Source of the DNA: Podocnemis expansa
Taxonomy: Eukaryota > Chordata > Testudines > Podocnemididae
Length of the DNA stretch: 64,000 nt
Direction of reading: 5' to 3'
Assembly: GCA_007922195.1 (NCBI GenBank)
Contig: ML682059.1
Coordinates: 16,273,940 to 16,337,939 of the forward strand
The notes under the pieces were generated by a model, which did not search any database, had not been told where the DNA came from, and worked only from the letters and a program-made list of their open reading frames with translations. Below are positions 1-10,210 of this stretch, in pieces. The translations under genes were made by a program, and so were the position numbers. The stretch's first letter is position 1; each line of letters opens with the position of its first letter.

Positions 1-305
1 ATATATGATTTAGACAAGTTTTGCTGACGGGCTATTTACAATCTGAAATCACTCTATATACAGAAAAAACACAAACACATGGGAAACATTTACCAAACAA
101 ATAATCCAAGAATGGTTAGAGTAACACGATCTGAAATGGTACAATGGAAAAGGAGATCCATCTACAGATTTGTGTAATCGCTTTTATGGATTTGCACCAC
201 CTTATTGCAAAGAGAGATGGATGGGAGTCGTTTATATCGTTTCATTATTTTTTTTTTGTCCTTTATACCAGTCTCTGATTTTTTTCCCCCCTCCAAACCG
301 TTTAA
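1..305 (-). other. IRX1: IRX1 3' UTR (start)
   Basis: Sequence downstream of the IRX1 stop codon in the sense of transcription. No canonical AATAAA is seen on the minus strand here, so the poly(A) site probably lies beyond the left edge. Contains homopolymer-rich stretches near 250-295. Confidence 0.7.
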
Positions 306-363
306 TCAAGCAGAAGGGAGAGCCGTTAAAATTCTCGGTGTTCCCTCTTGCTGAGCCAGAGAG
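306..363 (-). CDS. IRX1: IRX1 coding exon 4 and stop codon
   Basis: 58 coding bases after the acceptor CCCCTACAG|CTC. It completes codon 447 and encodes [18 protein letters not shown] followed by TGA (TCA at 306-308 on the plus strand), which is the conserved IRX1 C-terminus. The intron just upstream has a very long CT-rich tract (plus-strand GA repeat at about 369-405) that serves as the polypyrimidine tract. Confidence 0.94.
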
Positions 364-372
364 CTGTAGGGG

Positions 373-405
<33 letters not shown>

Positions 406-3400
406 GCAACAATCTATCAGTGAAAAGACTTAGTCAAAGCGTTACTAGGATTGCCTGTCTGCTGCCATAACTGCCTATCATTAGCTAACCACACAGAAAT
501 ATTTGTCTAGGGCATAAGTGCCACAAGACATTTGAGGTTTGCTGAGTCTCAAAACAGTTACAAACCGGCTATGGACAGTTGTAATTAATACTAGCAGCAG
601 AAAATGCTGTACGATTGCTGTGTTTGCTGCACTTCTTAATATGATGCTGAGGAGTCCTTACAGCTAGTCTTTCTTATTCAGTCTGTGTCACAACAAGTAA
701 CATTCCCTCAGTGAAGAACAACTCACTTGTCACGGACAGGCTGGAAAGGCGACTTTAACTGCTGAGGTGGGGTTTCGGTCCGTGGTGCGTTTTCTCTTTC
801 TGGAGGAAAAGAAAAGCCAAGAAACAGCTTAGAGAAATACACAGGCAGTGCACTTAGGCAGACACATAGGTATCAGTTCAAATTGGCATTGCGTTAATGG
901 CAGGTCAGTTGTTCCAAAGCAGGTTTAAGAGTTTCGTGCCACATTTCATTTATTTAGCGCTGAATTATTTTGGACCCGGGAACTCTGAATAAAACAAAAC
1001 AACGAAAAGCTGCGGGGCTAAGTTCAACAGCTCTTCCTCAGGCTTTCAGCCCATTTGTGCTGTGCCTAGCCTGGGAAGGTAGCTTTCTCCCTTGAACAAA
1101 CTAAGGTGTGTTATCGGCTAGGGACCAAATTCAGTCCTAGCAGGCAAACTAGATGCAAGCAGAAGAGAGTGGACACGATTTACAACCAGGCACACTTGGC
1201 CACTGTGAGCGGTGCATTACCTATGTGTTTGGGACTGGTCCTCCCTGCAGGTTTGTCACTGCTGAGGGTTGCTGTCAGGCCAGAAGGCTGGTGCTGGGCC
1301 TGCAGAGGGTGGCTCTGATGAGCAGCGTGGTGGTGGTTTACTCCCAAAAAGGACCTCACATTTAAGAGCGAGCTTTGAGTGAGGAAAGCCCCATTTGTCC
1401 AGTTGTGAAATTTGCCAATCTGGCAGGTGTAGAGTCCATGGCTGGGGAGGAAGGCGGGGTGCTGAAGCTGGGGAGAAGTGTGGGTCACCTGGGAATGGGA
1501 GGGAGGAGGGGGGGAAGACTTCAGGGCGCCATCAGGGCTGGTGGCTGTCTCTGCCAAAGACCAGATCTTGGGCTTGCTGTGAGGCGGCCCCTGCAAGTTA
1601 TTCTGTCCGTTGGGGTTTCCGATTCGCGTGCTGGAGTCAGAGGCCTCCTTTACCAGGGAGAGGGAGTCTTTGGGTTTCAGCCCTTGGGAGGCGGCCAAGG
1701 CCAAATCCTTGTCTTTCTCCAAGCGATCCTCTTGGCCGCTGGCTCTCAGCAGCTCGGCTTTCTCCTCCTCCTCTTCGTTGCTCTGCTCCCCGTCGTTCTC
1801 GTCGATTTTATCGATGTCGATGCTCTCCAGGTCGATCTCTTCGTCGTCCTCGTTCTTTTCGGGGTCCCCCTCGGTGTCGCTGCCGAAGAGGGGGCTGTCT
1901 TCTTGGTCCTTACTCCTGGCTCCCCAGGTTACTTTGTTCTCCTTCTTGAGCCTCCTCCTGGCGTTGGCGAACCAGGTGGAGACCTGGGTGAGGGTCATCT
2001 TGGTGATGATGGCCAGCATGATCTTCTCGCCCTTGGTGGGGTAGGGGTTCTTCCTGTGCTCGTTCAGCCAGGCCTTCAGGGTGCTGGTGCTCTCCCGGGT
2101 GGCATTTTTGGGCCGCCCTGGGTCCCCGTACTGGAACTGGCCGTAGGGGTAATACCCAGGCGCCGTGTGGGCAGCGAAGGTAGCAGGGTGGACCCCTGGA
2201 TTGTCCTTCAGCTCGTACTGGGAGCCCTGCAACACATTCAGACAAGCAGAGAAGACAAGAAAATGAGTTCTCCCCGAAGGTCTCCAGCAGACCTGCCGAG
2301 CAGGTCGCTGCTGCTTCCCTTGCACTCACCACGCCGGCAGGGACGGGGCAAGGCATCGCTGTGCCTCCAGCGCCCAGCCAGGGAGGAGGCTGCAGAGGAA
2401 AACTTCGCCTCCTCCTTCACGGAGAGACTGAGCAGAGGGGTCCCCAAATGCGTCCCCTTCTCTGCCTGCCCCGGGATCTGCCACGCGCTGGAGGTAGCTT
2501 CTGCCCACCCCACCCCAGGCAAATCAAGTGAGACCATCCAAAGGCGACACTGGCACCCTGCCTCGGCCCCTCAGTGGGACTGCGCGCTTGCAATGAGCTT
2601 ACCCCACCCGCACAAGGAGAATGGCAATGGCAATAATCCACCGAGCCTATGGCACAATTCAATCAGAAGACTCGTCGTTTAGCCGCAAATCAGCCTCAAA
2701 AAGTAGTTGGCGACCAGGTTAACAAAAGTAGAGCCGGGCACAACGCGATTTGGAATTGCCAAGTGCCAGAAGTCTAAAATGGGAGACACTTCACGGGCAC
2801 AAACCAACCTCAGCCGAGTGCTATAAAATATTAACCGGCTAGAAAAGAGCCTTTATACCCTGAATGGAAGTGAACTCAGGATACATGCATGTGCACGCAG
2901 TACTGGATCTCCTAAGTTTTACTTTGATCTGAGAAGAGCAAACACAAATTGTTTGCTGGCGTTTAGAGGCGGTGATGTATTTGCAATCAATATTCTTTTT
3001 ATCATCCGCAGTAAAACACAGCAAGTCAAATTAGCCCATCAGGTGTTTGGGTAAATAACATTTTATCTTTCTAACAACCTCATTAGGCCTCATTATTACC
3101 GCAAATTGTTCAGACAGTCCCATAGTATTTTATCTCTTGATTTGCAAATAAAAAAAAGCCTCGAAATTAAATCATGGCGTTACCATGCTCTTACAGAAGG
3201 ATCACCCTACGAAAACATGCAGCTGTCTTGGCGAGAACCAAAGGAGAATATTGCTAAATATTTTCATATTTGACACCACCTTGCATTTCTATTTTTCCTC
3301 TGTTCAGTACAATGTTCCTCTACTTCTGCTTGACTGTATTTGCAGTCTTAATATTTGCAAATCTCTACTAATCTTTTTTGGAAACGAAAAGTTCAAAACG

Positions 3401-4679
3401 CCTTTAATTTAAAAAAAAAAAAGAAAAAAGAAAAAGTATCCAATGGCCTTGCAAAGCAACTGATTTAACTTTGGCAGGCAGTTGAAGAGAAACATGCATT
3501 TTAATTTCATCGGCAAGGCTTTGCACAATCCACAAAGAAAAGAATGCCATCTTTAAAGGGCCAGATGTAATTTTTATCGGGATCTGTCATAGACTCGTCT
3601 TTCTGCACTCCCTATTTCTTCGGCTGGTCTTTCTGAAATTATATTTCTCTGGAAACTCTACGGGGAATACTTTTGAAGGAGCTACTTGTAAATCACTTAC
3701 TGCTTCTCAGCCAACTTCTACTGCGTTAACACCAGAGAGGTAAAAAGTACGGGATGCATTTTAGAATAAAACTATTCGTAAAAACGACTGCTTCTTCGGA
3801 CGATCTCATTTCAAACGCCTTCTCTTGTTCAAATGAGGCATTTCTAAAAAAGCCTGCACAATAGCTTCCTTCCGTGTGCGCAGTTATAAATATTCACAGC
3901 CCGCACATTACTGAAGGGAGGGGAGAAAGCCGAAAGAAGGGAGGCGGTGGGGAAGACTTTAAAAGTCAAAGGAAACCTACTACCGTCATCCTCCCCAAAT
4001 TCCGAAATTCTCCCTGGGTCGCCAGATACGTCCGCAAAACCTCAGGCGTTCAAGCGATCTCTTTCCCTCGCCCTAGGCCAATGCTAAAACTGTTCAGACC
4101 AATTCACGGCCATCCCCTTGTCTGCTCGGCCGCAGCCGCCAGGCGAGTGCAATCTCCGACAGCGGAAACGGAGCCCGCAAAGTTCGTGCAGCGCCCAGGC
4201 GATTTGGGAACCCGGAGGCAGAGGCCTGGAGCGGAGCTGCGCCCGGAAAGGGTCGGCGGCCGAGGGGCTAAGGAGATCATCGCGGGACACGGACCAGGCG
4301 CCACTTTCCTAACCCGCTCGGGATCTGGAGCCGGCTCCGGCTCCAAAGCGGCCGCCCTGCCGGCTCGGGGGGTCCCGCGGCGGGGTCGGCGGAGGCGCAG
4401 CCCGGGGCCGCCACTTACCATGTGGGAGAAGAGGCTGAGGTCGGCGCTGTAGGGCAGGAAGGCGCTGTAGCCGGGGGTGCCGTAGGGGCCGGCGTACATG
4501 CCCAGCACCGAGGTGACCGCGGCCGCGCCGCCGCCCAGCTCCGCGCCCCCCGGCCGGCCGGAGGAGGAGGCGGCGGCGGCGGCGGCGGCGGCGGCGGCCA
4601 GCACCCCGGGCCGATCGGGCCCGTAGACCGCCTGGCTGGCGCTGAGGTACTGCGGGTAGCCCAGCTGGGGGAAGGCCAT
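306..4679 (-). CDS. IRX1: Iroquois homeobox protein IRX1, four coding exons
   Basis: Nuclear TALE-class homeodomain transcription factor that patterns neural, heart, limb, lung and kidney tissue in vertebrates (family knowledge). Coding exons are joined as 4679-4419, 2226-1221, 799-727 and 363-306, giving 465 codons plus TGA; from memory human IRX1 is about 480 residues. Visible in order: N-terminus [14 protein letters not shown], a 10-alanine run at residues 28-37, the homeodomain at about 126-188 (recognition helix with [10 protein letters not shown]), an acidic stretch rich in Asp/Glu, the Iro box at about 341-365 ([14 protein letters not shown]), a [12 protein letters not shown] block, and the C-terminus [13 protein letters not shown]. 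All three introns are GT..AG and phases match (0, 1, 2). The start was chosen at 4679 because the IRX1 N-terminus begins there, although the frame stays open further upstream. The C-terminal blocks separate it from IRX2 to IRX6. Looks intact. Confidence 0.97.
364..726 (-). other. IRX1: IRX1 intron 3
   Basis: 363 bp, GTGAGT..CTACAG. The acceptor side carries a long pyrimidine repeat (GA-rich on the plus strand, about 369-405). No other feature is recognised. Confidence 0.85.
727..799 (-). CDS. IRX1: IRX1 coding exon 3
   Basis: 73 bp, phase 1 to phase 2, too short to stand out as an ORF. The acceptor is TTTTCCTCCAG|AAAG and the donor ACAA|GTGAGT. Translation [25 protein letters not shown] aligns with the conserved IRX1 block [13 protein letters not shown]. 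The first half is more diverged from the mammalian sequence than the second half. Confidence 0.93.
800..1220 (-). other. IRX1: IRX1 intron 2
   Basis: 421 bp, GTAATG..CCTCCAG. No coding potential or repeat is recognised inside it. Confidence 0.85.
1221..2226 (-). CDS. IRX1: IRX1 coding exon 2 (homeodomain and Iro box)
   Basis: 1006 bp, residues 88-422 plus one base of the next codon. It starts after TTGTTGCAG-type acceptor sequence (TGTGTTGCAG|GGC) with [20 protein letters not shown] and ends at AG|GTAATG. It carries the whole three-residue-loop homeodomain, the acidic region with [10 protein letters not shown] and a short poly-Glu run, [16 protein letters not shown], and the Iro box. Read-through past the donor gives only a short unrelated tail before a stop, so the splice site is preferred. 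Confidence 0.96.
2227..4418 (-). other. IRX1: IRX1 intron 1
   Basis: 2192 bp, GTAAGT..TTGCAG. The part next to exon 1 (about 4000-4418) is GC-rich and continuous with the CpG island. The middle (about 2690-3850) is AT-rich and free of recognisable transposons, which is compatible with intronic regulatory sequence, though none is identified. Confidence 0.8.
4419..4679 (-). CDS. IRX1: IRX1 coding exon 1
   Basis: Encodes residues 1-87, ending ..[10 protein letters not shown] at the donor ATG|GTAAGT (phase 0). It contains the polyalanine run encoded by ten uninterrupted GCC codons at 4569-4598, followed by three serines, and the conserved VTSVLGMYA and YSAFLPY segments of IRX1. The exon is embedded in the CpG-rich promoter region. 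Confidence 0.95.
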
Positions 4680-5400
4680 CTCCGGGCGGGGGCCCGGCCT
4701 CAGCTCCCGGCTCGGCCGCGCTCCTAAATCCCTTCGCTGTGAGCCGCTCGCCGCCGCAGCGCCGACTGACGCGCCTGCCCTCGGGTCCCGGGCTGATCTC
4801 GCAGATACCATTTGAAGTTGATGCTTTGATTGGCATCCACTGAGCCGCAAGCCCCGCCCCCTCGGCGAGCACGTGGTGCGCAGCCCGGCCCGCCGCGGCC
4901 CGGGGTGGGCGAGGGTGGGTCCGGGCGCGCCCCCGCCGGCCCGGGAGCGCCCCGGTGGGAACAAATTACCGCGTGGAGACCCCTGCGCTAACCACAGCGC
5001 CCCTTGGAGGGGTTTCCTCCCTCTGCCCCGCACCGGCCGGCCGCACAGGTGCGCTCCGGGTGCTCGGCGCTGCCGCCGGCGGCGCCCTTCTTTTGCAAAG
5101 CCCGCTGCCCGGCCGTCCGCCCCGCCTGCAGCAGGAGGCGGCTCGCCGCGGCCGGGACAGGGCTGGGGTCGGGGCTCAGGCTGGAGCCCCCCGGCGAGCC
5201 CAGGCGCTCGGCCCCGGCGCAGAGAGGCGCCCCCGCCTCTGCAACCACCGGCCCAGGCGCCTTTCCTCGGCCTGCGCTGGGGTGACTAGGACGTCTCGCC
5301 TCCAAGGAGAAGCCGAGGATCCGGCAGGACCCGGCCTGGCTTGCAGGCTGCTGTTTTAAGAAAGTAGCGGAGCAATAGCGCGGGCTTGCTCACCCTCGGG
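4680..5400 (-). promoter_or_regulatory. IRX1: IRX1 CpG-island promoter and 5' UTR
   Basis: Very GC- and CpG-rich stretch immediately upstream of the IRX1 start codon, continuing the high GC of exon 1 and falling off near 5.4 kb. No TATA box is seen at a sensible distance on the minus strand, as expected for a developmental CpG-island promoter. The transcription start cannot be placed from sequence alone. An in-frame ATG lies in the 5' region upstream of the chosen start. Confidence 0.75.
4824..4833 (-). promoter_or_regulatory. Overlapping CCAAT box and TCF/LEF-like site
   Basis: On the minus strand this reads CCAATCAAAG, about 145 bp upstream of the IRX1 ATG. It combines a CCAAT box (NF-Y type) with a CAAAG core of TCF/LEF type. 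Its position in the promoter is suggestive; function is inferred only. Confidence 0.4.
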
Positions 5401-8400
5401 CGAAGCTGGGCGTGCTTTTCCTCCTGGCTAGAAGGCCAGGTGCTCCCTGCCGCCTAGCTGAGCACTCAAAGAGCCTCAAATTCAGCCACTAATGCCAATG
5501 GCACAGCCAGCCTGATTAGAAGTGGGTTCCTATCCCCTCCCACACACACTTTATTTTCTTCCCGGCCCACCGTTGCCCCCCATTCTCCAGGAAACCTTCC
5601 CAGGCAGGAGTTGGTCCAACTTGCAGACAGACCCCCAGACACCCTGCCCCGCCACTCCCAGGCTCTTGCCGGTGGGGAGGAAAAAGCCTGGAAGCGGGAG
5701 GGCCCTACAAGTGCCCCGCTGTGACAAAGGGAAACGGTGCCAGAAAATGACAGCAAGTGTTTGGCGAGCTGAAGGGTCCCATTAGGAGGTTACAGGTAAA
5801 TAAAGGTGGGCGAAGCCCTTTTAGATTTTGCTGGCATGTGCAGCCAGGGAGGTTTCCAGTCTGAGGCTTAGGAAATGAGACTCATCCCCTCCCGCCCCCA
5901 GCCGGAACAGAGCCTGATGTGGCCCGCTCCTCTCGGACAGCATCTTCACCGGGGATCGTGCCAGAAATCTTTGCTTTTTCCCGTGGAATTTAAACACTGA
6001 AGGAGAAAAAAGCCCAGGGGAGGCGGGAGACGGTTGCAAACAACCACGTTTTTAAAAGCCAACGATTGGGAAAGTTTCAACGTTAGAAGAGCTTTGTTTC
6101 TCCCTCACAAAGTACTCAGTGTAATAATTTTTCCCAATCCTTTTATGTACCAAGGTGAGGATTCTGCTTGCCTATGGCCTGGGTCCATTTTCTGACAGTT
6201 TAAGTCAGTCTAGTTGCCAGCCTTTCAAAACCCCTTTTCAGTTTTCCCCTGTGCAAGTAAGGTGGGACCAGAGCTTCTCCACGAAATGACTTAGCTTCAA
6301 GATCAGATTAGTGACGGGTTGGGGGCCGGGGCTTTATTTCCCCTATACAAAAGCAGGGGCTTAAAACACAAAACTGTCCAGAAAAGTAGGAACACCAGCA
6401 GCAGCGACCAAGAGAATTAGAAACTTCTTCCCTGTGCCCAAAAGAAGTCCCAAACAATCAAAACGTGGGCGAGATCTTCCCCTCATAATTAGTGTGAAAT
6501 TTTTAATGAGGTAGAATTAAAATACCGTTTTAAGAGGTTTTTCTCTTCCCCCAGATAACTCGCGTTAGGGGGGAAAAAAATCCAGCCTGTTTCTGAGATC
6601 CTGGGTTGAATTCTTTGACTATCTCCTTAAATTTCGACAAAATCCCAACACAAAACCAAAACAAAATCAAAGCCAAACCCTCCCTCCCCCAAACCAAACA
6701 AAAAAGAGCACAAAGCCAATTCATTAACCAAACACATTTTAAGGACGAGAACAATCAGTCAAGTAGCAAAGAAAGGAACTGGGATTAGAGTAAAAACACC
6801 GTCACCTTTCCACTGGAGAGTGGATTTACATATGAACACAAGCAAGAGGGAAATGGATACCGGCTTGGGTTCTAAAGTGATTATACACAGCGTAATTGCT
6901 CACAATAAATTGTATACGATTTTAAACAAATCAACTTCAGTGGTCACGCTTCTGCAATTCGCAGATCAGTGGGCAGATAAACTTCAGTTTAAAAAAACCA
7001 AAAAACCAAAAAAAAACCCTCTCTGAAAACGAGTTCTCCTAAGCCAGGGTGATCCTTCCAGGTTCTCAAGGCGATGCTTCCAGTGGCAGGAGATTTTCTT
7101 TTTTTTATTCTTATGAACAAATCAGTTTAGATAGAGGTCCGATAAGAAATGCAAATCCAGGCATAGGGGTCGCTGCTTGGCCGAATTGCAAGGAAAGGCT
7201 GGCTCGGCAGGAATTGACTGTTTGCAGAGAGGCTATGTGGAAGCCTGAACGCTGACTACTAGAAATGAAGTCAGTGATTTTGATCTGCTCCAGATGTCCT
7301 AGGAGTGGGTATTGCAGTGCTGGGAATCCGCACCAAATATCTGATGGCAATCGGCTGAACACATCAACGAGGGAGACTGGCACTTCTGATAACCTGCTGG
7401 AAATGTGCAGGGCTGGAGATGGCAGTGATAAACCGCTGAAAATCTCTGCAAATTGGGATGACAGAGATGTTGAAAGAAGACACCTAAACTATAGAGAGAA
7501 TAAAATGCTAAGTACAGTTTGAGAATGGAGTTGGTTTAGATATACGGGCGCCCCCCATCACTTTCACTCAGACACGCACGCGTGCGAACACGTTATTAAA
7601 ATCGGGGTGTATTCCGCGCTCATCGTGTATGTCCCCAAAAGATGTAGGGCTGCTTTCCAAAGCGCTCTGCTCCTGGCTTGAGATTTTTTTTTTTTTCCTG
7701 TGAGCGATTTGAAAGATCTTTATAACGATTTCTGTGTAAATCCTCTCTTGGTTTTCAGCTTGCTTTGGTAATATAGGAAGAAATTGATCTGTTAAGTATA
7801 TAATCTATTTCATTTTTTTGCTCTCGTAGAAAGGACGCTTCGGCTAATATAAAATATGTAAATAATTCAGGAGCGGTTCTTCACACCCGGTATTCCAATG
7901 TGTAAACGTAAAATGGTTCCACGCACTATTTTAAGTCTCAAAGCTATCCTCTTTAGTGATTCATGTATGCAGAGGTGAGTCTATTACTTTCATATATCCT
8001 GCCTAGATTATAATTAAGCAAAGACTCTCAACTGTTTGGATCAGCTGACTGAGCTTTCATTAACTGCGTTATTTTTGATTTAGCATGGGACCGTGTTTCA
8101 TTTGACAACGCCTATTTTTGGGGGGTACCAATATCGCTAGAAACCTTTCAATGTCTTTTCCTTTCGTTGGCCATCTACTTCCAGGGCCTGCCTTCCTCGT
8201 GCATCCATCCCGAGTGCACTTCTCATCGACCCTGATTTATGAGCCTTGTTAAACACTCATTAGTACTTTGCACCTTTTCCCAGCAGAATCTGGGAGACAG
8301 CCTCACTTTGTGACAACAAGACATGTGTCAAACAATTACAGGCAGAGAGGCAATGCATCTTTTGAGTTCCAGACTCCCCTTTCCACCGTCTCTGGAAGAA

Positions 8401-8886
8401 CATTTATATGTAAAGAAAATCACCTTTTGCAAAACTTCATTCACATTAGGAGCAGATTGCAGCTTCCACCGTAAGAATGAATGGTTTCGTGTGTCCAATT
8501 TATTACCGAATAGTAATCAGACTTCTTGGAGACCTGGTCAATTTTCTAAATTTGGGGGGGAGGGCAGAGAGAGATTTCGCCAGTGAGAAACCAGGGTGTC
8601 TGAATATACTCATTTTAATAGCTGGGGGAAAAATGAAATAAATATGATAATCATAGAGGTAACACACTGCTGCAAAGAAAATACTGATTTTTAAAATTTA
8701 TAAATTAAATAGAGTATTGTTTAGATCATCTGATGATAATTTCTAATAATGCATCATTATTACAGTTCCATTTTAATCTACATAATTTTGCTTCTAGACT
8801 ATTAGATTATTTCTTTCACTCATTTTCCAAATTAATAGTTAAAACTACATACAAATACATGGATCTGTGAATATAAACATTCACAC
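5401..8886. other. IRX1 upstream flank, no gene or repeat recognised
   Basis: Non-coding flank of the promoter, moderately AT-rich, with A- and T-runs near 6540-7020. No transposon signature is recognised. This is the likeliest place in the window for proximal IRX1 enhancers, but no individual element can be named from sequence alone. Confidence 0.5.

Positions 8887-8940
<54 letters not shown>
8887..8940. repeat. (CTAT)n microsatellite
   Basis: 54 bp of uninterrupted CTAT tetranucleotide, 13.5 units, expected to be length-polymorphic. It has fixed AT-rich flanks. Confidence 0.98.
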
Positions 8941-8941
<1 letters not shown>

Positions 8942-10040
8942 AATTAATAGAATGTTTTTCATTCTGTCTCCAAAATGATCAACAGCAATTATGTGAGCTG
9001 TTTAAAGGTTTATAATTTTATATCACAAGACTCTTGCTTGGGGGCAAAGGCACAATTGCTGTGCCAGCTGCAGTTGTATTTATTTGTTTTTCTGTCTTGT
9101 TCCTGTAGGGCTGCATTATGCAGTTTTTAATTAGTTTGTGTTTGTATTTCACCCGTCCCAAATCAATGCCATCCTGGAGCAATGCAATGTAAATTCCTGT
9201 GGTACAGGTGTAGCTGCTAGCTCTGGAACACTAGGAAACTCATGTCTTACAAATGAAAGCCGTGAATGCCATTCAGCCAAACTGTCAGCTTTAAACAGCC
9301 AAGAGGAAGGAGATCAAAGCAGAGAGCAGGAACTTCTCCTCTCCAGATTAGTCTTTATGGTTTGAACTCCTAATGCTATTAAAGGGAACCAGGACACATG
9401 GCACATCCTTGGCTACAAAGTTACTTCTAATTTTGTTAAAGTCTTGCCTTATTTTGGCCAGTGTAAACCTTCAGAGCATTTCAAGATGAACTGTTTCCTT
9501 TGAGGCCTAGAAGCTACTCATCTGAAATTATGCAGAACTAATGCCTTCAGAGGCACATTTCTGTTTGTGCGCATATTTATATAACTTATCACCTTTTGAA
9601 AGATAATTTTGATTTCCTCCTAGGTTCCATAAAGTCTTTTAATAGAACTCAGAGCAATAAAACCTGAAATTCTAGTATCTCTAGACATGAAAAGTCCCTT
9701 TATGTTGTGTTTGGTGTCTCTTCTTTCTTGAAATGACCTCCGTACAGTGGTGTATAAATCTATTATTCCAGTCACTAGGGAATTCTTTTTAAAGCTTTCT
9801 TTTTTTGTCAGGAATAAGAGATCGCTCATCTTTAACTAGGCCACATAGAAATTATGATTCAACAGCAGTGTATATTTAATTAGAGTAATCTCACTTGAAT
9901 TTAATTACCTAATGAATTATTTGTTTAAAAGGTAAAAAGCCTTGTTTGCCAAGTACAGTGCAACCCACTGATAAGAACTTCTCTTATAAGAACATTATTA
10001 TTAAAAACCTTTTTTATGGTTTCATGTTTTTAACTCTTTG
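8941..10040. other. Intergenic, nothing recognised
   Basis: AT-rich non-coding sequence; short ORFs have no recognisable domain. Nothing else seen. Confidence 0.5.
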
Positions 10041-10210
10041 AAGCATCTCTAGCTTTTGCTTGCCAGAAGCTGGGAATGGGCCATCCGGGATGGATCACTT
10101 ATTGTTTCCCTGTTTTCTGCAAAGTACCCGATACCAGCCATTGTTCAAAGACAGGACGCTGGGCTGGATGGACCATTGCTTTGACCTGGTGTGGCTGTTC
10201 TTATGATTAT
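10041..10210 (+). mobile_element. CR1/L3-type LINE 3' tail
   Basis: Matches the 3' end of the sauropsid LINE family ending in ..GGGCTGGATGGACCATTG..TTCTTATG, here at about 10160-10207. The same tail recurs at about 27455-27521. Only the non-coding end is present, so it is a 5'-truncated copy. Confidence 0.65.

Noticed and set aside
600..680. Alternative last IRX1 exon near 650 with an RTPQHH-like reading
   Set aside because: No family match; the true exon with [13 protein letters not shown] and a correct phase-2 junction was found at 306-363.
1180..1220. IRX1 ending by read-through into intron 2
   Set aside because: A consensus donor AG|GTAATG lies at 1221/1220 and exons 3 and 4 with conserved residues are present downstream.
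1375..2682. 435-codon open frame on the plus strand across IRX1 exon 2
   Set aside because: It is antisense to the homeodomain exon, low in complexity (Leu/Val/Gly-rich) and explained by the codon bias of the GC-rich coding strand.
4422..4727. Plus-strand ORF with a poly-Gly run
   Set aside because: Antisense of the polyalanine-coding GCC repeat.
4680..5033. N-terminal extension of IRX1 upstream of [10 protein letters not shown]
   Set aside because: The frame is open, but IRX1 proteins start at M(S/A)[12 protein letters not shown]; the upstream part is Arg/Gly/Pro-rich CpG-island translation.
8887..8940. Regular short-period array resembling a CRISPR repeat at first glance
   Set aside because: It is a pure CTAT microsatellite with no spacers, in a vertebrate genome.
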